Assembly (NCBI RefSeq): GCF_900128985.1
Contig: NZ_FQUC01000020.1
Span: forward strand, 1-61,135
Length of the DNA stretch: 61,135 nucleotides
Source: Indolivaga macrotermitis
GTDB lineage: Bacteria; Bacteroidota; Bacteroidia; Bacteroidales; Dysgonomonadaceae
Direction: 5' to 3'
Positions within the stretch are counted from its first letter, which is position 1, and each line of letters opens with the position of its first letter. The notes under the pieces are model-generated. The model was not told the DNA's origin, did no database searches, and saw nothing but the letters and a program-made list of their open reading frames with translations. The position numbers and the translations under genes were made by a program. Positions 58,104-61,135 of this stretch are shown here, in pieces.

Positions 58104-58792
58104 TGTGATGTTAAAAAATTGAATTTATCGAGCAGCCATTGCATTTGCTGCTCCTTAGTAAGTTCTGAGTTATCGAGAACCAGAGCATCATCAGCCTGCT
58201 TTAAGGGGCTTTCGTCTCTATTCTGATCGATATAGTCTCTTTGTCTTATATTTTCCAAAACCTCGTCAAAGGTTGTTTTTGTATCATTCTTAGTCCGCAG
58301 TTCATCCAAACGCCTTTGGGCTCTGACCAGAGGATCCGCCGTTACAAATATTTTTAGTTCGGCTTTCGGAAATACTACTGTACCGATATCCCTTCCGTCC
58401 ATAACAATACCTTTTTCGGCTCCCATCTGTTGCTGTAAATATACCATCTCTTTACGAACAAATCCGATTGCACTAACCTGGCTTACTTTTGCGGCGACTT
58501 CCATTGTCCGTATTTCTTTTTCGACATTCTTATCATTTAAATATACTTCGGGTAATAATGTCTCTTCATTCAACCTGAAGTTTACTTTAATAGAATGGAT
58601 CGCCTTTTCCAATTCTGCCAAATTAAGATTTTCTCCATCAAACAATCCGTTCTGTATACAATACAAAGTAACGGCTCTGTACATTGCCCCGCTATCAATA
58701 TAAATATATCCGATCTTTTTTGCCAGATCTTTGGCCATAGTACTTTTTCCACACGAAGAGAATCCGTCAATCGCAATTGTAATCTTTTTCAT
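58100..58792 (-). CDS. cmk: Cytidylate kinase
   Basis: A 230-residue CMP/dCMP kinase. The Walker A is [20 protein letters not shown] (9-28). The CMP-binding region is [14 protein letters not shown] (about 31-44) and the [10 protein letters not shown] motif lies near residue 138. The C-terminal lid has [13 protein letters not shown] in a slightly altered form. It is the first gene of the cmk-ispH-pfkA set, next to porQ as in many Bacteroidales. Confidence 0.95.
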   Translation of the reverse strand: MKKITIAIDGFSSCGKSTMAKDLAKKIGYIYIDSGAMYRAVTLYCIQNGLFDGENLNLAELEKAIHSIKVNFRLNEETLLPEVYLNDKNVEKEIRTMEVAAKVSQVSAIGFVRKEMVYLQQQMGAEKGIVMDGRDIGTVVFPKAELKIFVTADPLVRAQRRLDELRTKNDTKTTFDEVLENIRQRDYIDQNRDESPLKQADDALVLDNSELTKEQQMQWLLDKFNFLTSQ

Positions 58793-58938
58793 TCGGGTTA
58801 TCTTTACAACAATAGTATATATATAATGTTCGTTAATTCTTGTTTATGAAAGCATCAGGGTTATGTAAGCATTTACTGTGCTCAATTATAGTAGATTTAT
58901 GCTATATAGATATTAACTATATAATTCGGTGTAATATT

Positions 58939-59943
58939 TCAGAATTTAGAGATATCAACACCTAATGTAAAATGATACGATGTCGCTGATGGGTGGTACT
59001 TAGCGAAAGAGAAACCGACACTGAATTTCTGAATTTTAATTCCTGCACCGGCGTTAAAACCTCCAAATTTATTTCCTTCCTGTAATTTCAAATCATAATG
59101 TACTTTAGGATTGAAGCCCACGGCTATCCAAAAATTCTGAGAAGGAATAATATCCACACCTATTATTGTATGCTTAAACAGTGTTTTTACAAAACCATCA
59201 TCACTACTATCTATTCCGTTTGCTTCGTCGATACGCGAAAAATCCCATTGAGTCAAATAAACACCGGTAAGAGAGAAGCGCACCGGTATATTTCTCAACT
59301 TTTTACTTAAGCCTACGTTAACGTCCCAGGGTAATCCAATGCGTTTATCATTATAAGATGATAGCTGGCTACCTATATTCTTTAATACTAAACCGGCGGA
59401 AAATTCGCGGTCTTCGTTATAATAGCTTAATCCAACATCAAAGCCTATGGCAGTAGAGGTATAATCTGCATAAGATGATGAGATGAACTTGGCAGTGACT
59501 CCTCCTCTCAACCGATTGCTTAGCATATGGCTATACATACCATTTACTACAATATCTTTAGCCGAAAAACCTCCTAATTCTTCATTATTCTCTGTAGTCT
59601 CCTTAAAGTCACCGTAATCAAGATAACTCACACCTATAGCGAAAGCATTCATGTCACGGATAGATTTTCCGAAAATAGCACTTCCCACCTTTATATCTGC
59701 AATATATGACATGAAGCTAACATTCGCGTTCATATTCATCTCTTTTCCCAAAGCCGCCGGATTCTGAAAAACCAAAGAAATATCGTTCTCTATTACAGAG
59801 ACGTTAGTTCCTCCTAAAGCATTTGCGCGGGTAGATGTAGGCAGGTCTAAAAAACGGTATGCTTTTTCTCCTTCTTGAGCCTTTATGCTTAGAACAGAGA
59901 TTATATATATAAATACAGTAATATATCTTTTTACTTTTGTCAT
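58939..59943 (-). CDS. porQ: Type IX secretion protein PorQ-like
   Basis: A 334-residue outer membrane protein of the FadL/PorV-PorQ family. It has an N-terminal signal peptide ending in SIKAQ, the family start YRFLDLPTSTRANALGGTN (about 29-47), then FQNPAALGKEMN and many beta strands, ending FTLGVDISKF with a terminal Phe. PorQ is thought to act as the outer-membrane attachment partner in type IX secretion. It is upstream of cmk on the same strand; the gap to cmk is 146 bp. Confidence 0.9.
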   Translation of the reverse strand: MTKVKRYITVFIYIISVLSIKAQEGEKAYRFLDLPTSTRANALGGTNVSVIENDISLVFQNPAALGKEMNMNANVSFMSYIADIKVGSAIFGKSIRDMNAFAIGVSYLDYGDFKETTENNEELGGFSAKDIVVNGMYSHMLSNRLRGGVTAKFISSSYADYTSTAIGFDVGLSYYNEDREFSAGLVLKNIGSQLSSYNDKRIGLPWDVNVGLSKKLRNIPVRFSLTGVYLTQWDFSRIDEANGIDSSDDGFVKTLFKHTIIGVDIIPSQNFWIAVGFNPKVHYDLKLQEGNKFGGFNAGAGIKIQKFSVGFSFAKYHPSATSYHFTLGVDISKF

Positions 59944-60490
59944 ACCTAAAATTGACTTTGTTCAGGTTTTACAAAGATAGTTTTATTCTTTCACATAATA
60001 ATAAATGTCCGTTTGTTATCAATATCCTAATATATATCCCGATGCCTTCTTATTATACTTAAACTCTTGAACAATGCGAATCGATAGTAAAAAACATTCT
60101 ATCTTCTGATGTTGTAGTTTTTATAGAAAGGTGACAGTAACTAAACAAAGGTGACATTAGAGTGTTACCGGAGTGTTACCTTTGTCACCTCTTTATTTTG
60201 TTTTATATCAATCGATTACCCTTTTTAAAGTAACAAAGGTGACAAAAGTGACACCATTTTTGAAGATTTTTTATTCTTCATTTTTGGTTTTTAATTCTTA
60301 GTTTCAATATATCAAAGAGCCCTCTTTATATATAATAGATAAATATATCACGGATTTATGATTGAGAGACATGCTTTAATTTTTTATATTATCGACTAAT
60401 GCTCATCTTCAGTTGACAGGTATGAGCGAAATCGTGTGTAAGCAAAAGAACATTTTCAACTACTGATTCGTATGAATAAGAAAAAAATCA
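59944..60490. other. Intergenic region with GTGACA repeats
   Basis: About 550 bp without a gene. At 60,129-60,255 are five or six copies of GTGACA/TGTCAC, some in inverted order. The stem AGGTGACA (60,149-60,156) / TGTCACCT (60,183-60,190) is followed by CTTTATTTTGTTTT. They may be a terminator or the worn end of a mobile element. Confidence 0.45.
60149..60204 (+). terminator. Hairpin with GTGACA arms
   Basis: AGGTGACA and TGTCACCT face each other across about 26 nt and are followed by a T-rich stretch; possible terminator for an unseen transcript. Confidence 0.4.
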
Positions 60491-60498
60491 TATATTTG
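60491..60498 (+). promoter_or_regulatory. -7 promoter box, leader 3
   Basis: TATATTTG, same position relative to CCATCAAACAACCC as in leaders 1 and 2. No exact TTTG at -33 is visible. Confidence 0.6.
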
Positions 60499-60610
60499 CC
60501 CCATCAAACAACCCTTTACCAATAAGGAATGACTCATATTTTCACACATAAAAGCATTAACAATTCTCTAAATTTTAACAGTTTAGATTTGCCATTGTGT
60601 GCTGAAATAT

Positions 60611-60657
<47 letters not shown>

Positions 60658-60859
60658 GCATCACAGGGCGTTAACTAAACAAAATTTCTTATTGTGTCAA
60701 AATAACGGGACATTTTTTTATGTCTTCGTTTGCTTCGTCATATATATCCATTTCCAAATAAGTTGGCTGGGCAGATTGCGTCCGGTAGGATCATTGTTGT
60801 TTTGTTGTCGTTCGAATACTACTCGGGATAACAGTTTACCATTGGGCCAACTAATCCAT

Positions 60860-60899
60860 GCAGCAGGGTGCAGTGTCTGCACTTTGCTGCTTTCTTTTG
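60860..60899 (+). terminator. Attenuator-like hairpin in leader 3
   Basis: Same 13-pair stem as in the other leaders; only the loop changes (GTGTC for GTGTG), and TTTCTTTT follows. Variation confined to the loop supports a conserved structure. Confidence 0.6.
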
Positions 60900-60964
60900 T
60901 ATCAAAACAATCACTTTACATTATAAAAACAACAGAAGAGTCTCCGACTCCAAAAACAACAAAC

Positions 60965-61135
60965 AATGAAAAAAAAGATTCTTTTACTGATGGGAGTATT
61001 CTCATTGGGAATAACCAATGCTCAGGTGGGAATAAACACACAAAATCCTTTGGGGGTATTCCATGTAGATCCAAAGGGGGATACTAATGCAAGTGGTACT
61101 AGTGGGTATGCGGATGATATTTTTGTAAACAGCAA
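60965..61135 (+). CDS. Secreted beta-rich protein, first gene of locus 3 (partial)
   Basis: The first 57 codons of a gene cut by the window end. It starts MKKKILLLMGVFSLGITNAQ, then VGINTQNPLGVFHVDPKGDT and ASGTSGYADDIFVNS, almost the same as the gene at 49,084. It should be the head of a third trio. Confidence 0.7.

Overview
The window looks like a low-GC Bacteroidales chromosome, most like Dysgonomonas or a close relative. This is inferred from gene families and promoter style: a PorQ-like type IX secretion protein next to cmk and ispH, meso-diaminopimelate dehydrogenase, a methylmalonyl-CoA decarboxylase gene set, GH29 fucosidase, an OmpH-family protein and TAnnTTTG-type -7 promoter boxes. 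It falls into a mobile, defence-rich left part (about 1-26,675) and a chromosomal right part (about 26,680-61,135).

Positions 1-5,430 hold a minus-strand operon of an integrative conjugative element (ICE): a PcfK-like and PcfJ-like pair, a SLOG/DUF1273 protein, a small membrane protein and several unknown accessory proteins. At 6,071-7,127 lies a tyrosine recombinase broken by an internal deletion. Next come two AT-rich defence modules, both on the minus strand. The first (7,487-16,866) is a tight four-gene operon ending in a 1,720-residue helicase with a C-terminal DUF1998/MZB-like zinc region. It resembles Druantia type I without druA, but may be something new. One of its proteins looks like an AAA+ (McrB-like) ATPase that has lost its catalytic motifs. 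A Bro-N/Fic protein and a Fic-like fragment follow (17,093-18,295). The second module (18,861-25,138) is a complete Wadjet jetABCD operon, an SMC-like plasmid and DNA restriction system. A second copy of the integrase 3' end sits at 18,560-18,613, so the first defence module plus the Fic genes is bracketed by 54-bp direct repeats. A decayed, inverted copy of part of the ICE operon (25,449-26,705) closes the region and stops abruptly near 26,675, probably a recombination junction.

The chromosomal part carries housekeeping genes: RNase H, Ddh, IspE, a fucosidase lipoprotein, 5-formyl-THF cyclo-ligase, a CtpA-type protease, dCMP deaminase, a DsbA-like oxidoreductase, PepD, an OmpH-like protein, a histidine kinase, a P-type Ca2+-like ATPase, the methylmalonyl-CoA decarboxylase/epimerase cluster, PfkA, IspH, Cmk and PorQ.

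The most unusual chromosomal feature is a family of secreted beta-rich proteins in tandem trios (27,145-29,445 on minus; 49,084-51,651 on plus; a third locus begins at 60,965). Each locus follows a nearly identical leader of about 500 nt: a TATATTTG -7 box, a long (AG)n dinucleotide tract (37, 37 and 45 nt) and a conserved hairpin plus T-run resembling an intrinsic terminator. One copy is inverted relative to the other two. This suggests an undescribed expression-switching or antigen-variation system based on tract slippage, attenuation, recombination between loci, or a mixture. A degenerate fourth leader lies at 54,905-54,996.
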